Shown here piece by piece: positions 1 to 12,433 of a stretch of DNA of 64,000 nucleotides. The notes under the pieces are model-generated. The model saw only the letters and a program-made list of their open reading frames with translations. It made no database searches and was not told the DNA's origin. Within the stretch, counting starts at the first letter, position 1. Every line of letters starts with the position of its first letter. This DNA is from Antitrichia curtipendula (taxonomy: Eukaryota > Streptophyta > Bryopsida > Hypnales > Leucodontaceae), in NCBI GenBank assembly GCA_951230915.1, contig OX579633.1:19254574-19318573 (forward strand), written 5' to 3'. Made by a program: the position numbers and the translations under genes.

Positions 1-59
1 GCGTTCCGTGGAGCAGACAATCGGGATCGATTCCAGAGCTTCTTCGCTGTACGTAGGTC

Positions 60-1360
60 GCTTGAGGTACGGTTCTTTCACTATTTCCTTGCTTGTGCTG
101 TTCAGGATGAGGAAATGAATGTTTGTCTTATGCGAATTGTGAGCGTGCATTGTTACATTTCTTGCGGTTCCCGTGCTCTCGAACAAAAAAATTCTGAAAC
201 GGAGGAGGGAGAGACGCTGTGTGTGTGTTTGGTGTTCTGGTGTTCGGTATTCAATAGGCTTCGGGACATGGTATTTGATGTCGTCAGAGTGAAGCTTAAT
301 TGCGTGCTGAATCGATCGAGTGATTCGATGTGGTGCACATTTGTGCAAGTTTAGTAAATGCCTGCGAAGCAACTTGAGGTACGGGGAGGTTCTTCACTAG
401 AGCTTGGATCTGGTGTTGATGAGCTCTTACGATTGCGTTGATCGAGAAGCGTTTACGATGAGGGAGTGACGTACCGTTTGCCGTGTTAATTGTGCGCGTG
501 CGTTGTTAGATTTCTTGTGGTGCGCGTACCACAAGAACGTTGAAAAGACGTTGATTGAGGGAGGAGGCAGAGGTGGCTAGTTTACTGACGGAGTGGAGAT
601 GGTAATGTGCTTTGATATATTTTTTTAATTTAGTGCAGCCAGCGGAGATGTGCTGCTCTGTATCTGGTGTTAAGGATGGAGAAGTGACGGTTTTGTCTTG
701 TAATTGTGCGCATGATTTCTACTTTGATGACCTGTGATGCGCGTGTTCTTGGAAAGAGGCCGATAGAGGAGAGTTTTCGGAGAGCTTTTGCACAGACAGA
801 TCCGATGCTACATATTCTGAGGGTTTTTCTCTCTTTTCTCTTACCGACCGGCGCGTATTGCGTTGAAAACCTGCGGTGCGCGTGCTTTTTGAAAACTCGG
901 CACAGGGAGGAGGGAGAAGAGATGCTGTGTTCGTTCAGTATCAGTTTTTACGCACACCGTAATTGACTTCGCTGGCGGAAGTCGTCGTGAGTGTATTTGC
1001 GACCGAGTGGAGATTGAAATGTGCTTTGATGTAGTACGTAAGCGTGTAATATAAGTTTTCTGCATGCCATTGAAGCATATTAATTATATGTTTGTCTTTA
1101 AAAGATCGTGGATTGTGGAGAGTCTTATGTGGTTTGATGATGTTACATTAGCTAGCGTGTAAGATTATGTTAGTACATGCCAGCGGAGAGTTGCTGTGTT
1201 TCTTCTGTGTCGGTTTTCGTTAGTCTTTGGGACAGGGACGGTAATTGATATATTTCGCGGAAGTCATCAAGAGAGTGTAATTGCTACTCGATCACTCGGA
1301 AGAGTGGAGATTGTAATATGCCTTTGATGTTGTGTGAGTTTAGTACACGCCAGCGAAAGC
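60..1360. repeat. Diverged tandem repeats, about four units
   Basis: Recurring blocks can be read by eye. The phrase CTTGAGGTACGG followed by a TTCTTTCAC/TTCTTCAC segment occurs near 60 and near 370. A phrase resembling TTTAGTACATGCCAGCGGAG recurs near 350, 630, 1170 and 1340. A GGAGGAGGGAGAGA-like block recurs near 205, 560 and 905. The spacing is about 270-350 bp with many indels, so this is an old degenerate tandem array, not a coding region. Short open frames inside it differ between units. From 1361 to 1881 I see no repeat and no gene; this probably holds the leader of the gene that starts at 1882. Confidence 0.5.
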
Positions 1361-1881
1361 GAAGTGTTTCTTTTGGGTTTTTTCGTTCAATAGAAGCGTG
1401 AACGGTCTACCATTTTCGATATGGTTTTGTTGTGTTTGGCGCGTTTTGTTTATTCAATAAATGTCCCTTAGGTCTGAAGCGCTCCGAAAGCTTTGCATTG
1501 TTTTGGCTCAATCGCATTGAAGATTTGCTGTGTCATTCTACGAACTTTTTGTCTGAGGAGAGACTTTGCTTATGTGAAGGTTTTTCGAAGGTGTTCGGCC
1601 TCTGACCTGAGTATTGGTTGAAACTTCTGGATCGACAAGAAATATCTGGAGGCCTTCTTAATCTGCGACTGGCTCCAGGCTTATCCGGGAGACTACGTAC
1701 CGTGATCGGCTTGGCGAAAGGGTAATAATTACGGGATTGACATTGGAGGTTTAAAAAAAGGCTCGCGACAGATCGGAGACTTTTCCATTCGGGTAGACGG
1801 AGATTGGCTCATTCTTGTGGCGATTATTGTGGAGAAGGTTGTTGGGCAAAGACGTCGGAATAGCAATACCGTCCTGCTAAC

Positions 1882-2692
1882 ATGCAGAAGATGGCTAGTG
1901 CCTCGACCACGAAGTCGGGAGGTAATTCAGGGAAGAAGGTGACTATGGCAAGTGCCCTATTTGGGGAGAAGCTGGCGCACTGGAGAGCCGACATTCGTCT
2001 AGGGCTCTACAAGTTATCTCATCCCTCGCTTCCTAAGCAGGATCGTGAAGCAGCGGAGGAATCGAACATTGTACAAAAATCGGTCGCCACTGGTACGCTG
2101 CTCCTGGATCTGCTCAAACCATTTTCCAAGAATGTAGGTCAATTGCTGTTCACTAGAATGTCAGCGTTTGAACATTTTTACATTTGTATCAGTTTTCCGT
2201 TCTCTCTGATTTGAAGCTTGCTCGAATATTTGCAGGAAAAGTGGAGATAAAAAGAAAATAGGTCTTGAAGATCAATGCATAGGAAGTAGGGGTGATGGAA
2301 TTCGCTTGAGCACGTCTGTAATCTATAGACGTGCTTATTCTTGATGATAACTAATTATGGAAAGTAGAAATTTAAAATTTGCAAATTATTTCTGTTATTT
2401 AAAATTGGCCATCAATTTGGAAAATTATCAATCTGGAATATTCAGGATAAAACAGTACTCGGTATTGGGAAATGATGGATAGGAAATTAAAGAATGTAAT
2501 ATCTCTGGAAAGATTTGAAGAGCAGTTGAAGAGTTTTGTATGGAAGCACTGGAACTTATCTAGGATGATCTTTTGCATCATGCAGAAAGAAGGCGGCAAC
2601 AAGAAGCGAGGGCACGCGCCATTGCAAACGAGAAGAAATTTGCCAAGCGGAAGGCACAAGCTATGCGGGCGGGGTTTTCATCACCTTTGTAG
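1882..2692 (+). CDS. Small two-exon gene, unknown function
   Basis: Exon 1 runs 1882-2133: ATG, 84 codons, ending at AAGAAT before a GTAGGT donor. Exon 2 runs 2564-2692, after TTATCTAG, and ends in TAG. Both junctions are phase 0, so the join is in frame and gives about 126 residues. The N-terminus is Ser/Thr/Lys/Gly-rich (SASTTKSGGNSGKK). A conserved-looking core follows with WRADIRLGLYKLSHPSLPK and then a hydrophobic LLLDLLKPF stretch. The C-terminal third is a charged helix rich in Arg, Ala and Lys (AERRRQQEARARA, KKFAKRKAQAMR) that ends AGFSSPL. There is no signal peptide. I do not recognise the family. Intermediate exons within 2134-2563 cannot be excluded. If exon 2 is instead read upstream through its acceptor, an in-frame TAG is met, which supports a splice site there. 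Confidence 0.42.
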
Positions 2693-5503
2693 TCTAGAAG
2701 TTTTGTAGGAACTGTACAGCGGAGCCAGGGTTTGCAGGCCTCCAGGGCTGGCACCTCCTTCTCGTTTGGAGAAAGTCGACGTCTCGTTGGTGTCGGAATT
2801 TTCTGACCATATTACAGAGCCAGGCACATTATGCGTGCTGCTGTTAGAATACTGCAGTTAAATACTTCTTCTGTGCACTATGCTACCCATGCACAGATCT
2901 GATGTTCTTTGAAGCAGTTCAAGATCATCATGTTTCAGGCTCGGTGGAAGTTACACCTTTCGGAAACGTACTGCATTAGCTCGTGAGGACGGCTACTTTC
3001 TAGTTCGAAATTTTCCATTTTGGATGGATCGTTTACAACTTGTAACCAACAATCTTGATATGTATTACTCATTTAGTGGCTGCGGAGATGTGTAGCTATC
3101 CTGTTTCACTATGAGATATCCAAAAGAACTTTTGGTTTACGTTAGATCGCATCTGCATACTGTCTTTGGACTTGTTATTGTTGAGGAACGTAAACGCTGC
3201 AATGCGCATTAATCACATGTTTACCTACAACAGATTCGATTGGACGAGTCTGTGCGCTGGCCCCCCCACGGGCCAGAGACATTGAAGTTAGTACTGTTAA
3301 ACTTGGACAGTCGTGGAGACAAGCGCCGAACATCTTTCAAGCCGAGTGTGGCCGACCAGAACTCTATTACCTTCACTGCCAGGTGGGGCATCTCCATCTT
3401 CACAAAGGTCACCTGCAAGTTCTTAAGTTCATTTCAATCCATTTTACACTGTTAATAGAGCTGTAACTTAGGGGATAAGTACGTCTCACTGAATTTCTCC
3501 TATACTAGATGTAATAAATTGTTTCTATTTGGCAGCATCACTACTACTGCATGACAGCATGCGTACGAGAAGATGTCTTCATCAATGAATGCATGAAGTA
3601 GACACATTAATTGTACTTGAGCCGATTGAACTCACTCAACTCCGCTTCCAGAGTTGTGGTACTAAGTCACGTGAAGATTCTGCAAACTAGCCTGGGCAGC
3701 CAATCTAATTGCAACACATTTGTTATTTTGTTAGGTGAGATGGTTTGGTGTAATTGATGGCCGGTATGCTATTGCAGGACGACTGCTGCCGTATGACAGA
3801 GCCTCGTGCATGGGAGTTTGGGACTAACTTACGGGAGCTTGCTCTGAATGCTTTCATTAGGCAGAAGCAGAGGAAAGTGATCACATCAGTGAGTGCCGTT
3901 GCCATCTGCAAGCTTACAGCAACCGGGCACAATAACACGCAACATTGAAGATTTAGAAGAAGCAAAAAGTGAGACGCCCAAGACACTCAAAAGCAAAGCA
4001 TTCAAAGCAGATAAATATATCTTTCCCGTGTTTAGTCATTAGGATTAGGGCCTACATAACGTTTATGTAACATTTCTGTTAAAAACGTGCCGTGTGTGAC
4101 CACTTGGGTTTGCGGGCTGGAGCGGGGACAACTCACAAGATTGGGACCTTTGACGAAGTCCTGATAAAGAATTTGGAGACGGAAAGAAATTCCAGCCAAC
4201 GCTAAATGCGGTTGACACAACTAACTCAAGTTAACACTTTTGTGTATTGATCAAAGAAGAACAGCATAGTTATGTACAAAACAATTTTCACTACTAAAAA
4301 GCTAATGTCGGTTGCTATAGTACTAATGAAGGATAAATGGATGTTCATTTGGAAGTGTTATTTTTCAATAAATGCAATGAGAAGCATTGTCTTGTGAATG
4401 CGTTGTGGTGATCGGACTCCCCCCTTATGTCAATACGCTCTCAATAGGGAGCTTCCCTTTGCACAACAAAATAGGGGCAAGTTTACATTAAGCGTGTTGT
4501 AGTTCACTGTTCTCAACCATGTGACAATGGTTTCCTTCCCTATTTAGTCCTCCTTGAAACACAAATTTAAATAATATTAAAAATTATAATTCTTATAATT
4601 CATGATTTTCAAATATTTGACTATGGGATTTTTCCAATTCTTTTGTTTAAGATGACTTGGTGTTTGTAATGGCCAAGTTTGTCAAGGAAACTTTGTATTA
4701 CTATCCAATTGCTCAAAATACATTCTTAACAAGGTAAAAACATCTAAATGCACATGAATAGGAATTTGAGTATGGTCCTATTACAACATAATTGAAAAAG
4801 CTTTAATGACTCTAGTTGGTATTTGAAAGGAGATTTTAGATTTTCTTCTTAAGTATATTTTAGAATTAGTATGATTAAACTATGAATTATCAAAGTGTTA
4901 GAAATAGGCATATTTAAAATCAATTCTAAACTCTCATATATGGAGATTGTGTATTTTAGGCAAGAATCTAGATTGGAAGGTTATAAAATGTGACGTGTAA
5001 ACTTCCAAGATCTTAAACACAATTTTTTAGATTTTTGTTCAAGGTGTCATATGGAACGAAGTTTGTGGAGTTTTGCCTAGAGACATATTAGTAGTGAAAT
5101 TATATATTTTTTTGCTTGAGGTTCTGAGCGAAAGAATTTTTTTGTGGGAATTTGCTCATCATCTCATGGAAGATTAAATTTTGTGAATTTTTGCTCTTAG
5201 CCTTGTGGAGTTTGAAACTTGTTGGACTCCTCCAAAGGTCCCATTGGAGTTTTTGTGATAATTAATTTTACTAGATGATTTGTAGTGCTTGAAATTTTTG
5301 TAGGTATTTTCTAGATATATTGGAGGAAGAGATAACTTTGGTCGAATCAATTTTGTCCAATGTGCGTTAGACATTAAATTATTTTGGAATGAAGAGGGGA
5401 TTGGATGGAATAATGTATGGCCTTCGATGAGGGTAGGTTCTATTGCTCTTCCCTTCTCTCCACGTGATGTTTCATAAGACACGTGTATAAATCATCAAAA
5501 TAA
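2693..5503. other. Gene-poor interval with one exon-like segment
   Basis: No gene can be assigned with confidence. One segment, 3234-3382, is bounded by an acceptor (CTACAACAG) and a donor (CCAG/GTGGGG) and stays open on the plus strand (IRLDESVRWPPHGPETLK at its start). It could be an exon, but I cannot join it in frame to a neighbour. A second open segment near 3778-3880 follows TTGCAG. A short open stretch near 4105-4205 contains GTFDEVLIKNLE. From about 4250 the DNA becomes strongly AT-rich and featureless up to the repeat at 5504. Confidence 0.3.
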
Positions 5504-6453
5504 TTAATCCCTAAAGGTTTTTGACTATGTTTTCACCAAAAACACTCTAAAATTTCCATTTCTAATACAAGTACCAAATTTTAGAAAAAAAAACATTTTT
5601 GGACACATGTAACAATAGGATCTTGTTGTATGCTAGTTTGAAAAGATGTGGGAAAATTTTCAGAAACTCCACCATGTAAATTGCAAGATTATATTAGCAT
5701 TTGAAATGACATAAATCCTTTTTTTGACCTTGTGAAAATACGGGCAGCTAAACTTCACAAGATTACATTTCTATGAAAAAATATCCAAAATGGTTGTAAT
5801 TCTTTGTATTCATTCTTCAAGTCAAGTTGTCTACATGCTTGAAGTTTTTTAGATCATTTGTAAGTGTACACCATATAGGAAAAAATAGTAAATAGAAAGA
5901 AGTAGAGAATGATTCAAAATACTAAATTGTTAACAATTTATTTATGGAATTGAAAAATGCTAATTCCAATGGTTGTAATGTTGTAATAAACAATTTACAC
6001 CTATATATGTTTTGATTTTTTTCCAAAATATTGAAAATTGAGTTAAATAAAGGGCTTCAAAGTTTACTTTAGAGGAGAGATTCCATAACTACCTACATAC
6101 TACTCACAACTAAAAATCCTCATAACTTTCATCTTATTAATCAAAGTAGAATGCTTCAAAGCTTTCCACTAATATATAAATCTAGGAAACCAATTTCAAA
6201 TTTTCATTTCTTAATAAAATGATTTTTAAAGAAGTTTTTTTTATTACAAACTACCCATCAAGCAATGAAAACTACATATCATACAATAACTTTTTAAACA
6301 TGTACTCAAAAATTATGAAAATTGTTGGGCATAAAAGCTACTTTTTAGGCTCATATTGTGTGAAAAATTCAAAGAAAAAAAAATCCCATTCATAGTGAGC
6401 TGCTCCAAATTAGTACGTTGCCAAAAAAGGCTGTTTGGATCTTTAGGGGTTAA
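5504..6453. mobile_element. piggyBac-like non-autonomous element, copy A
   Basis: The left end is TTAATCCCTAAAGG (5504-5517) and the right end is CTTTAGGGGTTAA (6441-6453). Both termini therefore show a TTAA tetranucleotide next to a CCC(C)TAAAG inverted end, the arrangement typical of piggyBac insertions. The 950-bp body is AT-rich and non-coding. Reverse-complemented it matches copy D (29094-30553) over nearly its whole length, for example the segment around ACTATGTTTTCACC and the segment around TCTCTACCTCTTTCTA. No transposase is present, so it would depend on an element elsewhere. Confidence 0.5.
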
Positions 6454-6718
6454 GGTCTTTAAATTTGTGTCCCTCTTTTTTTCTTTGAAAATCTTCCAAA
6501 TTTAAAAAAATATTTATAAATCTTTTATTTTCTTTTTAAATTTGATGGGTGATCAAGTTTAAACAACCTGTCTAAAATTTTCCATGATTATTTTGACTAG
6601 TTACTTGTTTTTTCTTTAGGAAAGCTAAGATAGGAGGTTCTAAAATAGTTCAAGGTCTAATGAAGTCCTTTTGCTCTCAAGTAAATATTAAATTCTTTAG
6701 CATATCAATAGTGACTAT
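6454..6718. other. AT-rich spacer without a gene
   Basis: Short AT-rich interval between two copies of the TTAA-flanked element. The open frame from 6660 runs into the next repeat copy and is not credible as a gene. Confidence 0.5.
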
Positions 6719-8475
6719 GTTAACCCTTGAAGGATTGAGGCCTTTTTTCCATAAAAAAATACTCAAAACTACCATTAGATGTTTTTCATCTCTTCTGAAG
6801 AGTCGTTTCAGACTAGTTCCAAATGTTGGAAACCAGACACTACTGTCCAAAATTAAAATTTACTAAAATATAATTAGAAATATTAAAAAATTAAAAAAAA
6901 TTAAAAATTAAAAAAAATATACAATATTATTTTTTGTTGTGGTAGTCGTTCTGCTACATAAGACTACTGATTTTGGGCTAATTTGGTGCAGTTCCTGCAT
7001 TCTTAGTAGTGCGAGAACTTGCAGCCCTTTAGGACCCCGCAATCTCATCTATGGTAAACTTGCTTATGACAGGCAGAATGACTGATTTGTTGTATTGCCA
7101 TTAGCAAAAATAATCAAATTTTTTTCCATACAAAGACACATTTGAGAAATGAAGAAAGCAACTGGAATTTAATTTTTTGGATAAAATATGAATTTTTTGT
7201 GAATTTTTGAAGTGTACTGTCCAGTAAGCCCAAAAGAGTCTGTAGACTACCCCAAATCAGCAGAAAATTGTTTCCATGATGGTCATCTTTCCACCTAAAA
7301 CAGTCATAACATTTTTTAAGATGGCTACAAAACTTTCTAACATGGACATGACATGAAGAAATAAAAAAACTATTTTTTACTACCAATTTTAGACTAGATT
7401 GGTGTAAGTATTCATAACGGTTACTAATAACTTCATAACCATATCCCAAGGCTTTGATAACAACTACAAATCAACCTTATGTAGTCTTCATCCCATTTTT
7501 AAGAAAAAGTTTCTCGTAGATTGATAAAAGATTGTAATGGGGGGGTCAGTAGGTGCCTGTCATGGGTGGTTTGCCTATCATAGGCAGGTTTACCTTAATG
7601 CATTTCTATTGTAAAGAACAAAAACCTTTTAATTTTTTAATTTTTTTTTAATTTTTAATTTTTTACATATCTAACTATAGAATCTTATACTAGACTAGGA
7701 AGAAATTTTAGAAACTTTGACCACATCGATTGCAAGATATTTGCATCCAAAGTAAAGAAAACAAATTTCTTTTGCAACTTGCTTGACTAGATTTCCAAGC
7801 TTTGAATCTTTTTAACTAAATTTTTTTGTACTATTGATTTTGGTTTTCTAAGTTTTTATGTTGAATAGTTGAGTTGAGAATCTAAACAAAATTCAAGAAA
7901 AAAACACTTGATTTTTATTCATTAAAAAATTGTTAAGCAAAAACAAGTTCAAGATTGAAGGAAAAAACTAAATTGTTAATAGCTCTAAGATGAAATTGAA
8001 ATATAATAATTCCAACAATGAGATTATTCTAGCAAGAATAGCTAACCCTATTTAACAATTTTTTTTGAAAAATTGTAAAAATTGCTTTCACAAATGAATC
8101 CTACAAGTAATTTTTTGTAAAAAGATGCTTAGATTGCTTGAAAAACTAAGATTGTCCATAACTTTCTCATTACTAGTTCAAATAGAATGAATCAATGCTT
8201 CAAATGTAGAAATAAATGTAAAATTTTAGGAATAAAATTTTAAAATTTTAATTTTGACTTTTTGTGATTTTTTTGTATTGCCCACCAACCTCCATTTGGG
8301 GCTTATTGTACCATAACTATTTCTCTTGGACACCAATTGAAATATAGATTATATATCCACATAGCTCTCGCAAAACTATAAATCCTCACAAACATTCACT
8401 ACATATTGAAACAATAGGAACCTACTCGGATCCAAATTGTCCCTTGAGGAGACAAACAATCCTTTAGGTGTTAAG
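6719..8475. mobile_element. piggyBac-like element, copy B, interrupted
   Basis: The left end reads GTTAACCCTTGAAGG (6718-6732) and the right end CTTTAGGTGTTAA (8462-8474). The order of matching blocks is that of copy A and the reverse of copy C (15698-16648). One example is the block around GACTAGGAAGAAAT near 7693, which matches copy C reversed near 16500. Another is the block near 8415-8475, which matches the start of copy C, including GGGACAA and GTAGGTT. The copy is about 800 bp longer than its relatives because another foldback-type sequence sits inside it (about 6880-7665). It is non-coding. Confidence 0.45.
6880..7665. mobile_element. Foldback element nested in copy B
   Basis: Both flanks are runs of TTAAAAATTAAAAA on the left and TTTTTAATTTTTTAA on the right, so they pair as inverted repeats. 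Further in, a segment at 7053-7082 (GGTAAACTTGCTTATGACAG) pairs with the reverse of 7565-7594 (GGTAAACCTGCCTATGATAG). The relatives of the host element lack this block, which indicates insertion. No coding capacity is recognised; the minus-strand frame at 7114-7449 has no domain I know. The exact ends are uncertain by tens of bases because of the low-complexity flanks. Confidence 0.35.
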
Positions 8476-9024
8476 ATGGGGACGCTTTGAGAACCTTATG
8501 CCATTCCAACTTCAAAAATTTATAACTAATTCCGTATAATTGAGCCCCCCCTCCCCTCTTAAAATGATTTAAAAGAGTTGGTATTTCAACGGTATTCATC
8601 TTTGAAGAAAAATTTACCCAAAATTGTTTGTTGCTATGCAATTCCTATAAACTGAAAATCAACTCCCAAAGAGACACTTTTAGCTCCTTCTATCTTCTAG
8701 GAAAATTGCAGTGATGGAACTCAAATGTTGATAAGTTATGTCCCAAGAGTAACATCACCCATTATTGGATTTTTTTTTGCGAAATAGTGCCAGATTGCAC
8801 TAGAAAAAATAATTTGGCTAAAAAATGTCAACAAATTAATAAATTTTTTACCATAAATGTTCAAATTAAAAAAGAATCTTGGATGAAATCGTCAAATTGT
8901 GGATGAAAATAGAATTATAGATATGTGATATGTGCTAATGTGCTATTTTCTATTCAATGTGTGGATGGATGTTGAAATTTGGAGCACCACTATAACATTT
9001 CATATTGCCACTTTGACATTTCAT
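8476..9024. other. AT-rich spacer, nothing recognised
   Basis: No gene or clear repeat seen. A minus-strand frame from 9186 extends into it but passes through an (ATAA)n tract and is not credible. Confidence 0.5.
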
Positions 9025-9215
9025 AGATATAAATAAATAAATAAATAAATAAAATACCAAAAAAATTTGCCGGCTGTCACAAGGGAAACGCCTGACGGTG
9101 AAAGAAAGGATGCCTCCATCCAGCCATGACTGGCCATCGCCTGATTCCAACCTCGCCCACGCCAGAGATGATGTTTCACCTATCAATCCTCAAACTGAAC
9201 TCAGCGTTCAGACTT
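9025..9215 (-). mobile_element. Possible SINE-like insertion with (TTTA)n tail
   Basis: On the minus strand a GC-richer body of about 155 bp ends in a (TTTA)n run (plus-strand ATAAATAAATAAA at about 9029-9053). This layout resembles a short interspersed element with a simple-repeat tail. A weak B-box-like string (AGGTTGGAATC, minus) lies in the body, but no good A box is seen. It is directly followed by the Harbinger element. Evidence is thin; it could simply be a microsatellite next to single-copy DNA. Confidence 0.22.
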
Positions 9216-9252
9216 CAAACAATCATAATAATAAGTTAAAACAAGTCCCTTC

Positions 9253-9270
9253 AGGTATGTTCCCACTTGG
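9253..9270 (+). repeat. Left terminal inverted repeat of Harbinger
   Basis: 18-bp end pairing with 15330-15347 (17/18). A second copy of its core lies 58 bp further in, at 9311-9320, a likely subterminal transposase-binding repeat. Confidence 0.75.
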
Positions 9271-9869
9271 TGTCAGGGGACCGTTGTTAGAGCAGTAAAT
9301 AGGTGGTGCATTCCCACTTGGGAAGTAGTTTTTTGCCGAACCTAGGTGGCAGTTGATGTGGCAGGGTGCAAACAGCATGGTTATGGGCAGTAATTGAGGT
9401 ACTTGTGCAGGCCCACCACTGTTTTTGTAGGTGTGTGTAACACATTGAATTTCTTTGGAAAATGTAGATTTTGGACTGTACACAACGTTCTTAATTACAT
9501 GGTGGGCTCATAGTCACATTAAGAAAGGAGCGCCAAAGCACTTACCCCTCTTTAAAGTAAACGTACGCACAGTGTCCCAGAAAAGCATCCTCAGAGCCGT
9601 CGTCTGGAAGAGTACTAGTCATGAAACTTGGTCCTGTCAAGCTTGTGTTCAGCAGTGCAACAATGCAGTGTGCAGGAATTTGAGTAGTGCATTTTCAGTT
9701 CTGAGTAAGCTTAAAATCTGTTGTCACTATACATTCGCTACTTCTGTGGAATAGATGAGAAAAAGTATGTTCGTTTGACTGTGCTGTTCGTGGAAGTCTT
9801 TGCAAACTCGTGTCCGTCAAATACTGGAAAGCGGTGTGCTGTGACGACACGCACAAGACATTTGCGGCA

Positions 9870-12433
9870 ATGGAGAATCAGCATGGTCGTCCCCAGAGGA
9901 CTACCCCCTTCCGACCCACCGCCATTTCGATTCAAGGTAAGTTATTGAGTGCATTTCCAATTTTTCATGAACGTCAGTTGGGAATGGATTTTTCCCGTGC
10001 ACATACGGTCCACGTAGAACTTGCACAAGACAGACACCCCTCCGATGGCTCAATGAGTACCGGCATATAAGTTTTCATACTGTACACAATAAAGTGAGCT
10101 CATTTTTTGTGTACAATGCGGACAGCTTTCATTTGCAGTCGTTATTGGAACTCGTTTAATTAAGGACGTGAGGATGTATAGAACCATGTGTTTATTGAAA
10201 ACATGTACATATACAAAAATATGATTGACATATATGTTTCATCTGTATTATGACAAAGCATTTCCAAGTTACAACTTTGTACTGAAAGCCAAGTGCATAT
10301 CGAAATCCACATACTCAGATCTATAGAATGCATACCTTGTTTCTGTAGGTATCGCTATTATGAATTAGTAAAGTGCTCTGCGTGTAAACTTACAGACCTG
10401 GACGTTACGAACATTGGAAATACCATGTTACAATTGCATACCGTCTGCGTCTTCCAGAATTGAACATTTGTTAGGAAAGTTTTTTTCCAATCCAAAGAGG
10501 ACCCTGGTAGTACCTGCACAAGACAAACCCCCCTCCGATGCCTCAATGAATACCGGCAACATTGTTGTCCTACTGTATATGACAGAGTTCTTGCATTATT
10601 TGTAGGAATTGTGGACAACTGTTTTGTGCATTCTTGAATGAAACTGTTTTGTGTAAAAACGTGAGAATTTACCTACTGACGTAGTAATTTAGAACATACA
10701 GAGGTCACGAAATTTGAAACTGCTATGTGTTTCAATGGGAAATGTCACAAAGCATTCGGAAGTTACAGTTGTGTTTCGGTAGCAACATCCATGGGCACAT
10801 GCACATGCTAACTTCAACAAGAGAAGAATGCAGTTCCATTTCATGAATGTGCGACGTATTCTCAAATTGAATTGCGTGAGGAATACCTGACCTGCACGTC
10901 CTCAACGTTGCACTGTGGATGTTACATTTGCGTACCGTTTTCCTTTTTTTCAAATAAGTAACAGGAAATCATGTTCACTTCGGTGTTCCTGCAGTTCTCA
11001 AGTGAGTCGTCACTTTACCTTTACATGCCACAACATCTTCAGTGCGACCATGTTGTAATGCTGGCATTCACAAAACACGATATCACTTTGATTAAAATTA
11101 CAGTGTGAATGACGTGGTTCCTTAGAATTCCGTGTCTAATTTTAAATTTAAAAAAAAGTAATGGAAACTAACCTTCTGTAGCAGCGTCTCGTCACAGAAA
11201 CTGATGATCTGTAATTTTCGTGTAGGAATGCATCCTCCTTTGCTTCGTTCGGGCTTCACGGATATACGGCCAGTGCTCACTCCGGTGATCCTGAATCGCC
11301 AATTCACTGAGGTTGACATTGACTGTGGTACTGGTCCCAGCAATGCTAAAAGAGCTTGCAAAGACCGAGGCCCGAATTGGCAAAGCGCTGAAATCTTGGT
11401 CCTCATCTAGGGAAAGAGGCAGCAGTACCTAGCAGAGAAGGACGTTGTCGACGGCAGAGACCTCATGATTCCTGACATGAACAAGTGGAACAAAATATCG
11501 CAGCAAGTCATGAGCGCTGGTTTTTCACGTGTTGTTCGTGACGGAGCTGCATGCAAAACTAAATGGAACCAACTGCTGCCGGAGTACAAGAAAATTGTTG
11601 ACTACTTCGGACGCAATGGACACAACATTGCAGACTACTGGGACTTGACTCCAGTTCAACGGAAGGTAGAAGGACTTCCCCGGCAATTCTCCGAGGAATT
11701 CTTTCACGCTATTCATGAATGGTTTGGTAGCCGTCCGCTCATCCAACCACCGCATCTTCGGGATTTCTTGTCACCCGAAAACTCCAATTTCAAGCCACCT
11801 GCACATGCCAACAACTACGACAAGAGTGATGGCGACACAGACACGGAGACAGAAGATCCAATGGACGTGGAGGACCACTCAGTACCAAAGTCTACTGAAG
11901 AGAGTTCATCGCAGATCTCAGTGCAGCCGAATTCCAGTCATGGAGATCGGCAAACAAGTCCTCGTACATGCAAGTTACCCTTGCACCGCAGTCCTGCAGG
12001 TACCGTCCCTGGAGGCGTCACACCTGTACTCATCAGCTCGTCAGACAACAATACCAATGACATGCAGCGACGTTCCGGCAACACAGGAGTGCGAAGGAAA
12101 AACATTTCAGGACATGCCGTTATCGCGCAAGCAACAAAGGAAACCGGATCAATTATGGCATCACAAATGAAGGACATCTCCGACGCCTCCCTCCAAATTG
12201 AATGCTCCAAGATTGAGGTTCAGCTGCAACTTTTCACCGAGCAAATGACTTACCACAGAGAGAGGGATCGCCGAATCCACGACAATGCCATGATTGCCCA
12301 CAAAAATGCAAGACTCGCTATTTTGAAGCAGACGGAGATGGTACAATGTTTGACGCAACTGACCACCGTTATAGGAAGTGGACTCAGCAAAGCGAGCTCC
12401 ACGTATATACAAAATGCAGACAATGGTGCATAG
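9870..12433 (+). pseudogene. Harbinger Myb/trihelix-like ORF with amber break
   Basis: This is the accessory DNA-binding protein of the transposon, which in this superfamily aids binding of the ends and nuclear import of the transposase. Exon 1 is 9870-9936 (MENQHGRPQRTTPFRP..., donor CAAG/GTAAGT). Exon 2 is 11226-12433 (acceptor GTGTAG). The phase-1 junction stays in frame and would give about 424 residues. The Myb/trihelix domain begins near residue 75 (GPNWQSAEILVLI) and runs through KWNKISQQV, CKTKWNQLL and YKKIVDYF. A Ser/Thr-rich acidic linker follows (DTDTETEDPMDVEDHS). The C-terminus is helical (about IMASQMKDI to CLTQLTTVIG) and could form a coiled coil. An in-frame TAG at 11408-11410 cuts helix 1 of the DNA-binding domain just after LVLI. 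The open frame that starts at 11465 is only the part downstream of the break. Confidence 0.68.
10019..10558 (+). repeat. 47-bp direct repeat inside Harbinger intron
   Basis: 10019-10065 and 10512-10558 share TGCACAAGACA, CCCCTCCGATG and CTCAATGA followed by TACCGGCA, with few mismatches. Both lie in the predicted intron of the Myb-like ORF. Their role is unknown; they may be remnants of an internal duplication or transposase sites. Confidence 0.5.
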
